Assembly (NCBI GenBank): GCA_937926755.1
Contig: CALBBA010000188.1
Coordinates: forward strand, 1-25,124
Origin: an uncultured Collinsella sp.
Lineage (GTDB): Bacteria > Actinomycetota > Coriobacteriia > Coriobacteriales > Coriobacteriaceae
Direction: 5' to 3'
DNA: 25,124 bases
A model generated the notes under the pieces. The model was given only the letters and a program-made list of their open reading frames with translations. It ran no database searches and was not told where the DNA came from. Shown here piece by piece: positions 1 to 6,602 of the stretch (within the stretch, counting starts at the first letter, position 1; each line of letters opens with the position of its first letter). A program made the position numbers and the translations under genes.

Positions 1-2
1 TG

Positions 3-200
3 ATTGACGCCCGTGGACTGCTCTGCCCCATGCCGGCGATTACGGTGCAGAATGCCGCCAAGGAGAACCCCGCCGAGATCCAGGTCCTGGTGGACGATCC
101 CTGCGCCGTGGACAACATCACCCGCTTCGCCGGAAACAACGGCTACCAAATCACCTCCGCCCCGCAGGGCGAGGACTATCTGCTGATTCTCCGCAAATAA
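3..200 (+). CDS. TusA/SirA-like sulfurtransferase, 5'-truncated by the window edge
   Basis: The third reading frame is open from the left edge and encodes 65 residues ending at TAA 198-200. The fragment begins I-D-A-R-G-L-L-C-P-M-P, the signature of TusA/SirA/YedF small sulfur carriers. In that family the Cys of the CPxP motif (residue 8 of the fragment) carries a persulfide used in tRNA thiolation, molybdenum cofactor or selenium metabolism. Complete TusA proteins are about 70-80 residues, so only a few N-terminal codons are missing. The chain stops right after the TusA domain, so it is not a two-domain YedF as seen here. It converges on spoIVA, with a perfect hairpin between them. Codon use (CTG, GTG, CCC) matches the genes up to about 3150. 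Family assignment is firm; the pathway is not determined. Confidence 0.85.
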   Translation: MDARGLLCPMPAITVQNAAKENPAEIQVLVDDPCAVDNITRFAGNNGYQITSAPQGEDYLLILRK

Positions 201-205
201 GGATA

Positions 206-254
206 CCATAACGAAGAGAGGCAAGGCCATCGGCCTTGCCTCTCTTCGTTATGG
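206..254. terminator. Perfect 23-bp inverted repeat between convergent genes
   Basis: Arms 206-228 and 232-254 are exact reverse complements, starting CCATAACGAAGAG and ending CTCTTCGTTATGG, with a 3-base loop. It sits 6 bases after the TusA stop and 10 bases beyond the spoIVA stop, the expected position for a bidirectional terminator. There is no long T-tract on either side, so it is not a textbook intrinsic terminator; the unusually long stem may compensate or have another role. Confidence 0.6.
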
Positions 255-264
255 ATGCGTCCCC

Positions 265-1740
265 TCACAGAATGATGCAGATCAGACCGCCGCTTCCCTC
301 GTTGAGGATGCGTTCCAGCGCCTCCCGCAGCTTTTTCTGAGAATCCTCCGGCATCCGCTTTAGCTTCGCCTGCAAATCCTCCCCCACGATCTCGTGGAAG
401 CTGCGGCCAAAGATGTTGGACTCCCACAGCTTCCCCGGCTCCCCCTCGAACTCCTGTAGGAGATAGTTTACCATGTCCTGCGACTGCTTCTCGTTCCCCA
501 CAATGGGGGACACCGTGGTGCTCACATCCGCCCGCAGCATATGGATAGACGGAGCACTGGCCCGCATCCGCACGCCGTACCGTCCCCCCTGCCGCACGAT
601 CTCCGGGTCCTCCAGCTCCAACTCCTCCACCGACGGCATCACCACGCCATAGCCGGTGGATCGGGCGCTGGTCACCGCCTGCCTCACCCGGTCATACTCC
701 TTTCGTAGGCTCGCCAACGTCACCAGTTGCTCCATCAGATCGCCGTCGTCGGTGATGCTCAGCCCCGTCTGCTGGTTCACCGTATCGTAGAACAGGCTTC
801 GGGGCAGCTGCACCTCCACCTGCCCCACGCCGGTCCCCAGATCCATCTGCCGCAGCATCACGGATCGGATCTGCTCCGACTGCTCCAGCGCCGCCATGCA
901 GCCCTCCAGCTGCCGGACGTGCTCCAGCCGCCTGGCCTCCTGCCCCACCGCATGATAAAGGCCCGCTGGGATGGGATGCTCCGGCGGCAGAGCCTCCACC
1001 CATTCCGGGAAAAACAGCTGCAATTCCTGCACCGGGAACTCATACAGTAGACTCCGCAAAATCTCCTGCAGGTCCCCTTCCCCCAGCTCCAGGCAGTTCA
1101 CCGCAAGACACCGCACACTGTATTTCTGCTGCAATTCCTCCGCCAGCGGACGGGCTTCCTCCGGATGCAGGGAGTTCACCAGCACCACAAAGGGCTTCCC
1201 CAGCTCCTGCAGTTCCCGGATGACCCGCTCCTCCGCCTCCAGATAGTCGCTGCGGGGAATGTCCGTGACGCTGCCGTCGGTGGTGACCACGATGCCCACG
1301 GTGGAGTGGTCGCAGATGACCTTCCGGGTCCCCAGCTCCGCCGCCTCCGTCATGGGGATCTCATGGTCATACCACGGGGTCATGACCATCCGGGGCGCCA
1401 GATCCTCGAACTGCCCCACGGCACCGGGAACCATGTACCCCACGCAGTCGATGAGCCGCACGGAGAAGGAGGTGCCGTCCGGCAGACGCACCTCTGCGGC
1501 CTCCTCCGGTACGAACTTTGGCTCGGCGGTCATAATGGTGCGGCCGGAGCCGCTCTGGGGCAACTCGTCTCTGGCCCGCTCCCGTCGGTAGTCGTTTTCA
1601 ATATTGGGCAGCACCTGCGTCTCCATAAACCGTTTGATGAAGGTGGATTTTCCTGTGCGGACCGGCCCCACCACGCCGATATAGATGCTGCTGCCGGTAC
1701 GGGATGCCATATCCTGATACATGGATGTGGAACGATTCAT
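265..1740 (-). CDS. spoIVA: Stage IV sporulation protein A (spore coat morphogenetic ATPase)
   Basis: The 491-residue product matches SpoIVA in length (B. subtilis 492) and landmarks. The N-terminal block has a P-loop G-P-V-R-T-G-K-S at residues 25-32, then DELPQS, RLIDCVGY and STVGIVVTTDGS, and the extreme C-terminus is S-G-G-L-I-C-I-I-L. SpoIVA is made in the mother cell, hydrolyses ATP and polymerises on the forespore surface as the base layer of the spore coat; the C-terminal end contacts SpoVM and the membrane. GGAGGAG lies 7 bases before the ATG, supporting this start. In known systems transcription depends on SigE; I could not place a convincing SigE promoter. The gene is intact and functional-looking, and it marks this end of the window as coming from an endospore former, in conflict with the Coriobacteriia-like genes to the right. 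Confidence 0.97.
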   Translation of the reverse strand: MNRSTSMYQDMASRTGSSIYIGVVGPVRTGKSTFIKRFMETQVLPNIENDYRRERARDELPQSGSGRTIMTAEPKFVPEEAAEVRLPDGTSFSVRLIDCVGYMVPGAVGQFEDLAPRMVMTPWYDHEIPMTEAAELGTRKVICDHSTVGIVVTTDGSVTDIPRSDYLEAEERVIRELQELGKPFVVLVNSLHPEEARPLAEELQQKYSVRCLAVNCLELGEGDLQEILRSLLYEFPVQELQLFFPEWVEALPPEHPIPAGLYHAVGQEARRLEHVRQLEGCMAALEQSEQIRSVMLRQMDLGTGVGQVEVQLPRSLFYDTVNQQTGLSITDDGDLMEQLVTLASLRKEYDRVRQAVTSARSTGYGVVMPSVEELELEDPEIVRQGGRYGVRMRASAPSIHMLRADVSTTVSPIVGNEKQSQDMVNYLLQEFEGEPGKLWESNIFGRSFHEIVGEDLQAKLKRMPEDSQKKLREALERILNEGSGGLICIIL

Positions 1741-1857
1741 ATGCTTCTCCTCCGAATCCTATCAGCTTTTGCTCCCAGCATATGCGGCGGGACGGCCCAT
1801 TAGAAGGGATATGGTTTAAGAAGATGTAAATTTTTCTGTCTTTTATCCAACAAAATG

Positions 1858-1887
1858 TTGATTATTCAGGGACGAATATGGTAGAAT
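1858..1887 (+). promoter_or_regulatory. Probable vegetative promoter of the TetR-family gene
   Basis: A -35-like TTGATT (1858-1863) and -10-like TAGAAT (1882-1887) are separated by 18 bases, in an AT-rich stretch upstream of the regulator. The -10 is the first part of a perfect inverted repeat (1882-1904), consistent with autoregulation. Confidence 0.55.
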
Positions 1888-1904
1888 AAAGTTAATTTAT
1901 TCTA
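1882..1904. promoter_or_regulatory. Palindromic operator overlapping the -10 box
   Basis: TAGAATAAA (1882-1890) and TTTATTCTA (1896-1904) are exact reverse complements around a 5-base centre. The site covers the predicted -10 and ends 21 bases before the regulator's ATG. TetR-family repressors commonly bind such 15-25 bp dyads at their own promoters, so this is the likely autoregulatory operator. The link to this protein is inferred from position. Confidence 0.55.
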
Positions 1905-1925
1905 CAGCATACGGAGGTGTTGACT

Positions 1926-2507
1926 ATGCATGGCATGACCATTGACAGACGGGTAAAAAAGACCAAGAAGCAGCTGCGGCTGGCGCTGATGCATCTGATG
2001 ACCCAGAAGAGCGCCAAGAGCATCTCGGTCCGGGAGCTGGCGGAGCAGGCGGATATCAACCGCAGCACCTTCTATATCCACTATAAGGACGTCAACGACC
2101 TGCTGCTGCATCTGGAGGATGAGATGGCGGAGCGTCTGTCAGAGCTCTGTCGGCGGCACGATCCCAGGGACTCCATGACCGGCGACTACCCCTTCCTGAC
2201 GGACCTCTACGCCTTCATTCAGGAAAACGCTGACCTGTGCAAGGTGCTGCTGGGGGGCTACGGTGACCGGGCCTATACAGAGCGCATCTGCCGCATCCTA
2301 CGGGATGACTTCATCGAGGCGTATCTGTCCCTGCTATGTCCCGGCGACCGGGAGAAGATCCACTACTTCTGCGCCTTCATCGTGCCGGGAAATCTGATGC
2401 TGGCCCTGCGCTGGCTTCAGGACGGCACCAGGGAATCCCCGGAGGAAATAGCCCGCTTCGCCGGGCAGTTCATCAACAGCGGTGTGCAGTCCTTTGCCGG
2501 AAGATAA
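1926..2507 (+). CDS. TetR/AcrR-family transcriptional regulator
   Basis: The product is 193 residues. The N-terminal 60 residues are a TetR DNA-binding domain: a K/R-rich first helix, then SISVRELAEQADINRSTFY (about residues 32-50) as the helix-turn-helix, followed by IHYKDVNDLL. The C-terminal all-helical part resembles the TetR_C_7-type ligand domain; no ligand can be inferred. An upstream in-frame GTG at 1917 was rejected because it lies inside the ribosome binding site; GGAGG (1913-1917) is 8 bases before the ATG at 1926. The gene stands alone with its own promoter and a dyad over the -10, so it may regulate itself plus a distant target. It converges on the fluoride channel gene through a shared terminator. 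Confidence 0.88.
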   Translation: MHGMTIDRRVKKTKKQLRLALMHLMTQKSAKSISVRELAEQADINRSTFYIHYKDVNDLLLHLEDEMAERLSELCRRHDPRDSMTGDYPFLTDLYAFIQENADLCKVLLGGYGDRAYTERICRILRDDFIEAYLSLLCPGDREKIHYFCAFIVPGNLMLALRWLQDGTRESPEEIARFAGQFINSGVQSFAGR

Positions 2508-2538
2508 TCGAAATGAAACGGGCATCCCGTAATAACAA

Positions 2539-2575
2539 AAAAATGGCTCCTGACAGCTTGTCAGGAGCCATTTTT
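2539..2575. terminator. Bidirectional intrinsic terminator between the TetR gene and crcB
   Basis: Arms 2539-2555 and 2559-2575 pair over 17 bp (core TGGCTCCTGACA / TGTCAGGAGCCA) with a 3-base loop. Five T residues end the right arm and A-runs begin the left arm, so both strands read as a GC-rich hairpin followed by T residues. Confidence 0.85.
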
Positions 2576-2596
2576 ATATGTCTCTTCTTTGCCGCT

Positions 2597-2965
2597 TTAC
2601 CGCACCAACCGCTGCCCCAGCAGCACCACCGTCACGCCCAACAGCAGGCTCAGCGCCGTATACAGCATCGCAAGGCCGGTCTTTCCGCTTTGCAGCAGAC
2701 CTGCCGTCTCCACGGAAAAGGTAGAGAAGGTGGTGAAGCCGCCGCACACCCCCACCCGAAGGAACAAAAGCATCTGCGGGTTCAGCTTGGCATACTTCCC
2801 CGCCAGCGCCCCGATTAGGCCCAGCGCAAAGGCACCTGCGATATTGATGCACAGGGTAATAGCCGGAAAGCCGCTGACCGGTTTCAGGGGCAGCAGCCCC
2901 AGCAGATAGCGGCAGATGGAACCGGCTGCGCCGCCCAAACCAACGAATACGCAGTTCAGCAGCAT
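2597..2965 (-). CDS. crcB: Fluoride channel FluC/CrcB
   Basis: The 122-residue hydrophobic protein has four predicted membrane segments. It carries the CrcB/Fluc landmarks: GGAAGSICRY near residues 11-20, N41 in the second segment, and GVCGGFTTFSTFSVE at 72-86, which holds the pore Phe/Thr track. Fluc proteins are dual-topology dimers that export F- and protect enolase and pyrophosphatase. The start ATG lies 4 bases past the stop of the GGGtGRT gene on the same strand, so translation is probably coupled to it; the Shine-Dalgarno is weak (AAGG). No fluoride riboswitch is visible in this short gap. Codon use (CTG, GTG, AGC) groups it with the genes to its left and with the last part of the GGGtGRT gene. 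Confidence 0.93.
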   Translation of the reverse strand: MLLNCVFVGLGGAAGSICRYLLGLLPLKPVSGFPAITLCINIAGAFALGLIGALAGKYAKLNPQMLLFLRVGVCGGFTTFSTFSVETAGLLQSGKTGLAMLYTALSLLLGVTVVLLGQRLVR

Positions 2966-2969
2966 AGCC

Positions 2970-3974
2970 TTAGCCCTTCAGGCTCTCCTCCACCGCCACG
3001 GCCACAGCCACGGTAGCACCGACCATGGGGTTGTTGCCCATGCCCAAAAAGCCCATCATTTCCACATGAGCGGGGACGGAGCTGGAACCGGCAAACTGGG
3101 CGTCGGAGTGCATCCGGCCCATGGTATCGGTCATGCCGTAGCTGGCGGGACCGGCGCCCATGTTGTCCGGGTGCAGGGTACGGCCAGTGCCGCCACCAGA
3201 AGCGACGGAGAAGTACTTCTTGCCAGCCTCGAGGCGCTCCTTCTTGTAGGTGCCAGCGACGGGGTGCTGGAAGCGCGTGGGGTTGGTGGAGTTACCGGTG
3301 ATCGAGATGTCGACGTTCTCGTGCCACATGATGGCAACGCCCTCGCGGACGTCGTCGGAGCCGTAGCAGTTAACGGCAGCGCGGGGACCATCGGAGTAGG
3401 GGATGGTCTCGACGACCTTGAGCTCGCCCGTGTAGTAGTCGAACTGGGTCTTCACGTAGGTGAAGCCGTTAATGCGGGCGATGATCTGAGCAGCGTCCTT
3501 GCCCAGACCGTTGAGGATAACGCGCAGCGGCTTCTTGCGAGCCTTGTTGGCGTTCAGAGCCAGGCCGATAGCACCCTCAGCGGCAGCGAAGGACTCGTGG
3601 CCGGCCAGGAAGGCGAAGCACTCGGTGTCGTCGGAGAGCAGCATAGCGCCCAGGTTGCCGTGGCCCAGACCGACCTTGCGGTCCTCGGCGACGGAGCCGG
3701 GAACGGTGAAGGCCTGGATGCCCTCGCCGATGATGGCAGCAGCCTCAGAAGCGGACTTGGCGCCACGCTTGACAGCGAGAGCGCAGCCGAGGGTGTAGGC
3801 CCACTCGGCGTTCTGGAAGGCGATGGACTGGGTGTTGTTGACGATCTCACGCGGGTTGAAGCCCTTGTCGGTGCAGATCTGCAGAGCTTCCTCGAGGGAG
3901 GCGATGCCGTTGTCGGCGAGGCACTTGTTGATCTTGTCAGCGCGGCGCTCGTAACCTTCGAACGTAACAGTCAT
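2970..3974 (-). CDS. GGGtGRT protein (function unknown, linked to Fe-S scaffold)
   Basis: The 334-residue protein carries the name-giving motif G-G-G-T-G-R-T at residues 260-266. It belongs to a conserved anaerobe family usually encoded beside an IscU/NifU-like scaffold, as here. No catalytic activity is established. The start is well set: GGGAGGG lies upstream of the ATG at 3974, and the scaffold gene ends 18 bases before it, so the two form an operon. Codon choice is not uniform. The first roughly 260 codons favour GTC/GTT, CTC and CGC, like the Collinsella-like genes. The last roughly 70 favour GTG, CTG, CGG and AGC, like the genes to the left. The frame is intact across the switch, so the protein itself may be a hybrid of two orthologues. 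Confidence 0.9.
   Translation of the reverse strand: MTVTFEGYERRADKINKCLADNGIASLEEALQICTDKGFNPREIVNNTQSIAFQNAEWAYTLGCALAVKRGAKSASEAAAIIGEGIQAFTVPGSVAEDRKVGLGHGNLGAMLLSDDTECFAFLAGHESFAAAEGAIGLALNANKARKKPLRVILNGLGKDAAQIIARINGFTYVKTQFDYYTGELKVVETIPYSDGPRAAVNCYGSDDVREGVAIMWHENVDISITGNSTNPTRFQHPVAGTYKKERLEAGKKYFSVASGGGTGRTLHPDNMGAGPASYGMTDTMGRMHSDAQFAGSSSVPAHVEMMGFLGMGNNPMVGATVAVAVAVEESLKG
3140..3200. other. Probable chimeric junction inside the GGGtGRT gene
   Basis: On the coding strand, Val codons upstream of this interval are mostly GTC/GTT, whereas the last 35 codons use GTG five times out of seven. The single Arg after the switch is CGG, and Ser alternates TCC/AGC. The change falls at or just after the invariant GGGTGRTLHPDN block, a stretch where orthologues from unrelated bacteria could be similar enough to join assemblies. 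Gene content changes over the same interval, from a spore-former to a Coriobacteriia-like set. The exact base cannot be fixed by eye. Confidence 0.6.
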
Positions 3975-3992
3975 AGTTATTTCCCTCCCTTT

Positions 3993-4727
3993 CTACTCGT
4001 GAACCGGGAACACGCTGGCGACGGAGTGAGTCTCCTCGTCGGTGCGCGGGTCGATGTACTTGGCAGCGTTCTCCCACTGACCATAGTGGCCCATAGCGCC
4101 AGCGATGGCCTCCTCGGGGGTCTTGCCGGCCTTGACGGCGTCGGTGAACTTGCCGAGGTTCAGGAACTCGAATGCGATGATCTCGTTCTTGTCGTTGAGA
4201 GCCATGCGGGTGACGTAGCCCTGAGCGAGCTCGAGGTAACGAGCGCCCTTGGCCTTGGTGCCGAACATGGTGCCGACCTGAGAGCGAAGGCCCTTGCCGA
4301 GGTCGTCGAGGGAAGCGCCCACGGGCAGGCCGCCCTCGGAGAACGCGGTCTGGCTGCGGCCGTAAACGATCTGCAGGAAGATCTCGCGCATAGCAACGTT
4401 GATGGCGTCGCAGACGAGGTCGGTGTTGAGGGCCTCGAGGATGGTCTTACCGGGAAGGATCTCGGAAGCCATGGCGGCAGAGTGGGTCATGCCCGAGCAG
4501 CCGATGGTCTCAACGAGGGCCTCCTCGATGATGCCGTCCTTGACGTTCAGCGTGAGCTTGCAGGCGCCCTGCTGAGGTGCGCACCAACCCACACCGTGCG
4601 TAAGACCGGAGATGTCGGAAATCTCCTTAGCCTGGACCCACTTGCCCTCCTCGGGGATGGGTGCGGGGCCGTGGTATGCACCCTTGGCAACGGGGCACAT
4701 GTTCTCCACTTCCTGTGAGTACTGCAT
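3993..4727 (-). CDS. IscU/NifU-like iron-sulfur cluster scaffold paired with GGGtGRT
   Basis: The product is 244 residues from the ATG at 4727; an upstream open stretch to 4811 was rejected because AGAGGAGAGG directly precedes the ATG at 4727. Candidate cluster ligands lie in an IscU-like arrangement: C56 in GACKLTLNV, C77 in the Gly/Ser/Ala-rich loop GCSGMTHSAAMAS, and C106 in LVCDAIN. C11 and C49 are additional. The C-terminal half (from about residue 125) is absent from classical IscU/SufU and is typical of the scaffold found next to GGGtGRT genes. It probably receives Fe and sulfur and hands clusters to a client linked to the GGGtGRT protein; this is inference. It is the first gene of the operon. 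The upstream region (4728 onward) must hold its promoter, but I see no convincing boxes. Confidence 0.85.
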   Translation of the reverse strand: MQYSQEVENMCPVAKGAYHGPAPIPEEGKWVQAKEISDISGLTHGVGWCAPQQGACKLTLNVKDGIIEEALVETIGCSGMTHSAAMASEILPGKTILEALNTDLVCDAINVAMREIFLQIVYGRSQTAFSEGGLPVGASLDDLGKGLRSQVGTMFGTKAKGARYLELAQGYVTRMALNDKNEIIAFEFLNLGKFTDAVKAGKTPEEAIAGAMGHYGQWENAAKYIDPRTDEETHSVASVFPVHE

Positions 4728-5130
4728 GCCTCTCCTCTCTATCGTGTTGGCGTCCCGTCTGGGGGTCGTGGCTGGCGATTGCCGGGCGACCCTTCGAAAG
4801 GGACATGACATGCAGCCCCTATAATACCGCGAAATGCACGGAATATTCGGCGAACGGCTCAGTTTTCGTAGCGAGAAGTCCGGAAGTTTTAATTGAAACG
4901 GTTTAACTATATGTTCTGTGGTCGCGAACTTCCGTAGAGGGGGTTCGTCTTGGGCAAGCTTTTGGTCAGCTCTTGTATGCGTTGCGGGGGCTGACCTGTT
5001 GCAACGGTGCCGTTCGCCGCTTGTTTACTGCCTTTGGCCGCTCGAGAGTATTGTTTTGCGTGAATGTTTTGATGGCACGCTTCAATCGTGCTGTATTGGA
5101 TGGCAAGCAGATCCCGGCGAAGGGAGCGCC
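4728..5130. other. Intergenic region between scaffold and transposase genes
   Basis: About 400 bases without a supported gene. It must contain the minus-strand promoter of the scaffold/GGGtGRT operon and a leader for the transposase. A TATAAT at 4820-4825 has no matching -35 on either strand at normal spacing. The transposase frame is open upstream to 4918, but that extension has no similarity to the family and no ribosome binding site at its GTG. No clear REP palindromes were found here. Confidence 0.5.
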
Positions 5131-5943
5131 ATGCAGCGCGTTTGGAGAACGGTTACCGGCTTTTACCATGTCTGTGCCCGCGGTACGGGCAAGCAGCTCA
5201 TCTTTGAGGGCGATGAAGACCGGTGGGAGTTTTTGGAGTTGATGCGCGACTGCTGCCGGGAGGCAGGCGTCACGGTTATCGCTTGGTGTCTTATGGGCAA
5301 TCACGTGCATTTGGTGCTTGCAGATTACGAGGACAGGATGAGTGCGGCGATGCATCGGCTGCTTTTGACGTACGCGCGGCGGTTCAATAAACGCACGGGG
5401 CGCACAGGCCATCTGTTCCAGAACCGTTTTGACCGGCTCTCGCTCGATACCGACTGGCAGGTGATGGAGGCTATTCGCTCCGTACACGCCGATCCGCAGG
5501 ATGCGGGCGTTAGCCTAATCGAGCGTTATCCCTGGAGCAGCTTCGCGGAGCATTTGTGCGCTTACGACGGTGACGCGGCTGATGTCGCGAGGGGATTTTC
5601 TGATCCTTCTTGCGTGCTTGAGCTCTTTGGTTCTGCCGAGGACTTTATTGCCCATTCGCTTTCGAAGCCCGACGGCAGTGAGCCAGCACTGTGCGATATG
5701 AAAGAGACGGAGTGGGAACGCCACGCCTTTGCCGACAAGATGGCGAAGGAGCTCGGGGTTCCGCTTCGCGGGGTTAAAGCCGCACCGCTGGCGCAGCGCG
5801 ATACCGTTATTGTTGGATTGAACAATGCCGGCTTTACGGTGCGCCAGATTGAGCGCTATACCGAGATTGGCAAAAGTACCGTCTCTCGTATCGTGCGCGC
5901 CCGCGCGCGAACGGCGATGAGGGCTGGCGGAAACGTGATGTAG
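5131..5943 (+). CDS. REP-associated Y1-type transposase (RAYT-like), probably catalytically altered
   Basis: The 270-residue protein has an N-terminal Y1 transposase domain. The HUH pair is H58-V-H60 in CLMGNHVHLVL, which binds the metal and positions the DNA, followed by GHLFQNRF at 93-100, typical of RAYTs, and YPWSS at 133-137. The C-terminus carries a predicted helix-turn-helix (FTVRQIERYTEIGKSTVSRI, about 232-255). In RAYTs the nucleophilic Tyr sits in a Y-I-x-x-N-P motif (Y115 in E. coli TnpA-REP). The aligned block here is S117-V-H-A-D-P, with Ser (TCC, one base from TAC) in its place. Start: AGGGAG lies just before the ATG at 5131. No REP repeats are evident beside it. It may be a domesticated or dead copy, or use another residue. 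Confidence 0.85.
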   Translation: MQRVWRTVTGFYHVCARGTGKQLIFEGDEDRWEFLELMRDCCREAGVTVIAWCLMGNHVHLVLADYEDRMSAAMHRLLLTYARRFNKRTGRTGHLFQNRFDRLSLDTDWQVMEAIRSVHADPQDAGVSLIERYPWSSFAEHLCAYDGDAADVARGFSDPSCVLELFGSAEDFIAHSLSKPDGSEPALCDMKETEWERHAFADKMAKELGVPLRGVKAAPLAQRDTVIVGLNNAGFTVRQIERYTEIGKSTVSRIVRARARTAMRAGGNVM

Positions 5944-6540
5944 GGTCGCCTGTTCACCGCAGCTGGGGTCGCCCATACGCCGCAACCAGCGTTCAAAAGC
6001 TTGGTACGGTAACTGCACTTCTTAATATGCATAGAACAATCACCATCTTGCATAAAATAACGGCTCAGTCCGGATTTGCCCGTGCCTACCCCCGTCTGCG
6101 CCGTGCAATAAACCGAGTTTTCAACATCGTGGTGCTGTCGGCACCGCCGCAATCTTGCAACATACGGGTGCCGAAGCTATTGATTCCCGCCGTTGCGCCC
6201 TTGAAGCACGTGCCTGCGTCCCGTCAGACCGCGATGTCTGTTCTAAAACACAATATATATGCGCCTGGAGACGTTGATTAGCGCTTCCGATGCGTATGCA
6301 CACAGCTTTGCATGCTGAATACTCGCAAAACTGCACGCCGCTCCCCATGGTACCCGGCTGCGGCAGGCGCGAAGCGAGTCGGAGCTTCGCAGAACGGGGC
6401 TTGGCACATTGCTTGGCGGGCCCGGGGCCCTGCCGCAGGCCTTTGGTGCTGTGGAAAACGCCCGTGTTAGCGTCTGACTGTGTGGCAAATGTCAGATGGG
6501 GCGCCGGACGCGCGGACTTTGTGCGTTTGCACTCATTAGG
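5944..6540. other. Gene-poor interval with secondary structure
   Basis: About 600 bases hold no open frame with recognisable protein features on either strand. The short frames present have unlikely compositions (Arg/Ala/Pro-rich) and no ribosome binding sites. The second half is GC-rich and contains nested inverted repeats at 6358-6438 and a small hairpin TCTGAC/GTCAGA (6473-6478 and 6491-6496). I found no match to tRNA, SRP, RNase P, tmRNA or the riboswitch motifs I know. It may hold a small RNA or a decayed element left by the transposase. Confidence 0.45.
6358..6438. other. Multibranch palindromic structure, candidate RNA or REP-like element
   Basis: An outer stem CTGCGGCAGG (6358-6367) pairs with CCTGCCGCAG (6429-6438). 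Inside it is a hairpin GCGAAGC (6369-6375) / GCTTCGC (6384-6390) and the GC palindrome GGGCCCGGGGCCC (6418-6430). Twice GCTTGGC occurs between them. The nested layout resembles a structured RNA or a REP/BIME-type element. It could be a substrate of the transposase upstream, but that is a guess. Confidence 0.35.
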
Positions 6541-6572
6541 AAAAACCGAGCCGCCCGTATCGGGCGGCTCGG
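6541..6572 (-). terminator. Intrinsic terminator of the suf operon
   Basis: Stem CCGAGCCGCCCG (6546-6557) / CGGGCGGCTCGG (6561-6572), 12 bp with a 3-base loop. On the minus strand it is followed by TTTTT (complement of 6541-6545). It lies 31 bases beyond the sufU stop. Confidence 0.92.
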
Positions 6573-6602
6573 CAATCAAAAACCTTGGATTCGGGGTATA
6601 CG

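Noticed and set aside
265..1740. Sporulation in a Collinsella-like organism
   Set aside because: No other sporulation gene is present, and codon use and neighbours change before 3200; a join of two genomes explains it better.
2916..4718. 600-residue open frame on the plus strand across the GGGtGRT and scaffold genes
   Set aside because: Antisense shadow of two recognised genes; the Val/Gly/Leu-rich sequence matches no family.
4820..4825. Perfect TATAAT as a promoter
   Set aside because: No acceptable -35 hexamer lies 15-19 bases away on either strand.
4918..5130. Longer transposase starting at GTG 4918
   Set aside because: The extra 71 residues are unlike any Y1 transposase N-terminus, while a ribosome binding site and the family start lie at 5131.
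5944..6602. tRNA, SRP RNA, 6S RNA or riboswitch in the gap after the transposase
   Set aside because: No T-loop/acceptor pairing, no SRP tetraloop block and no riboswitch core motif was found; only unassigned hairpins are present.
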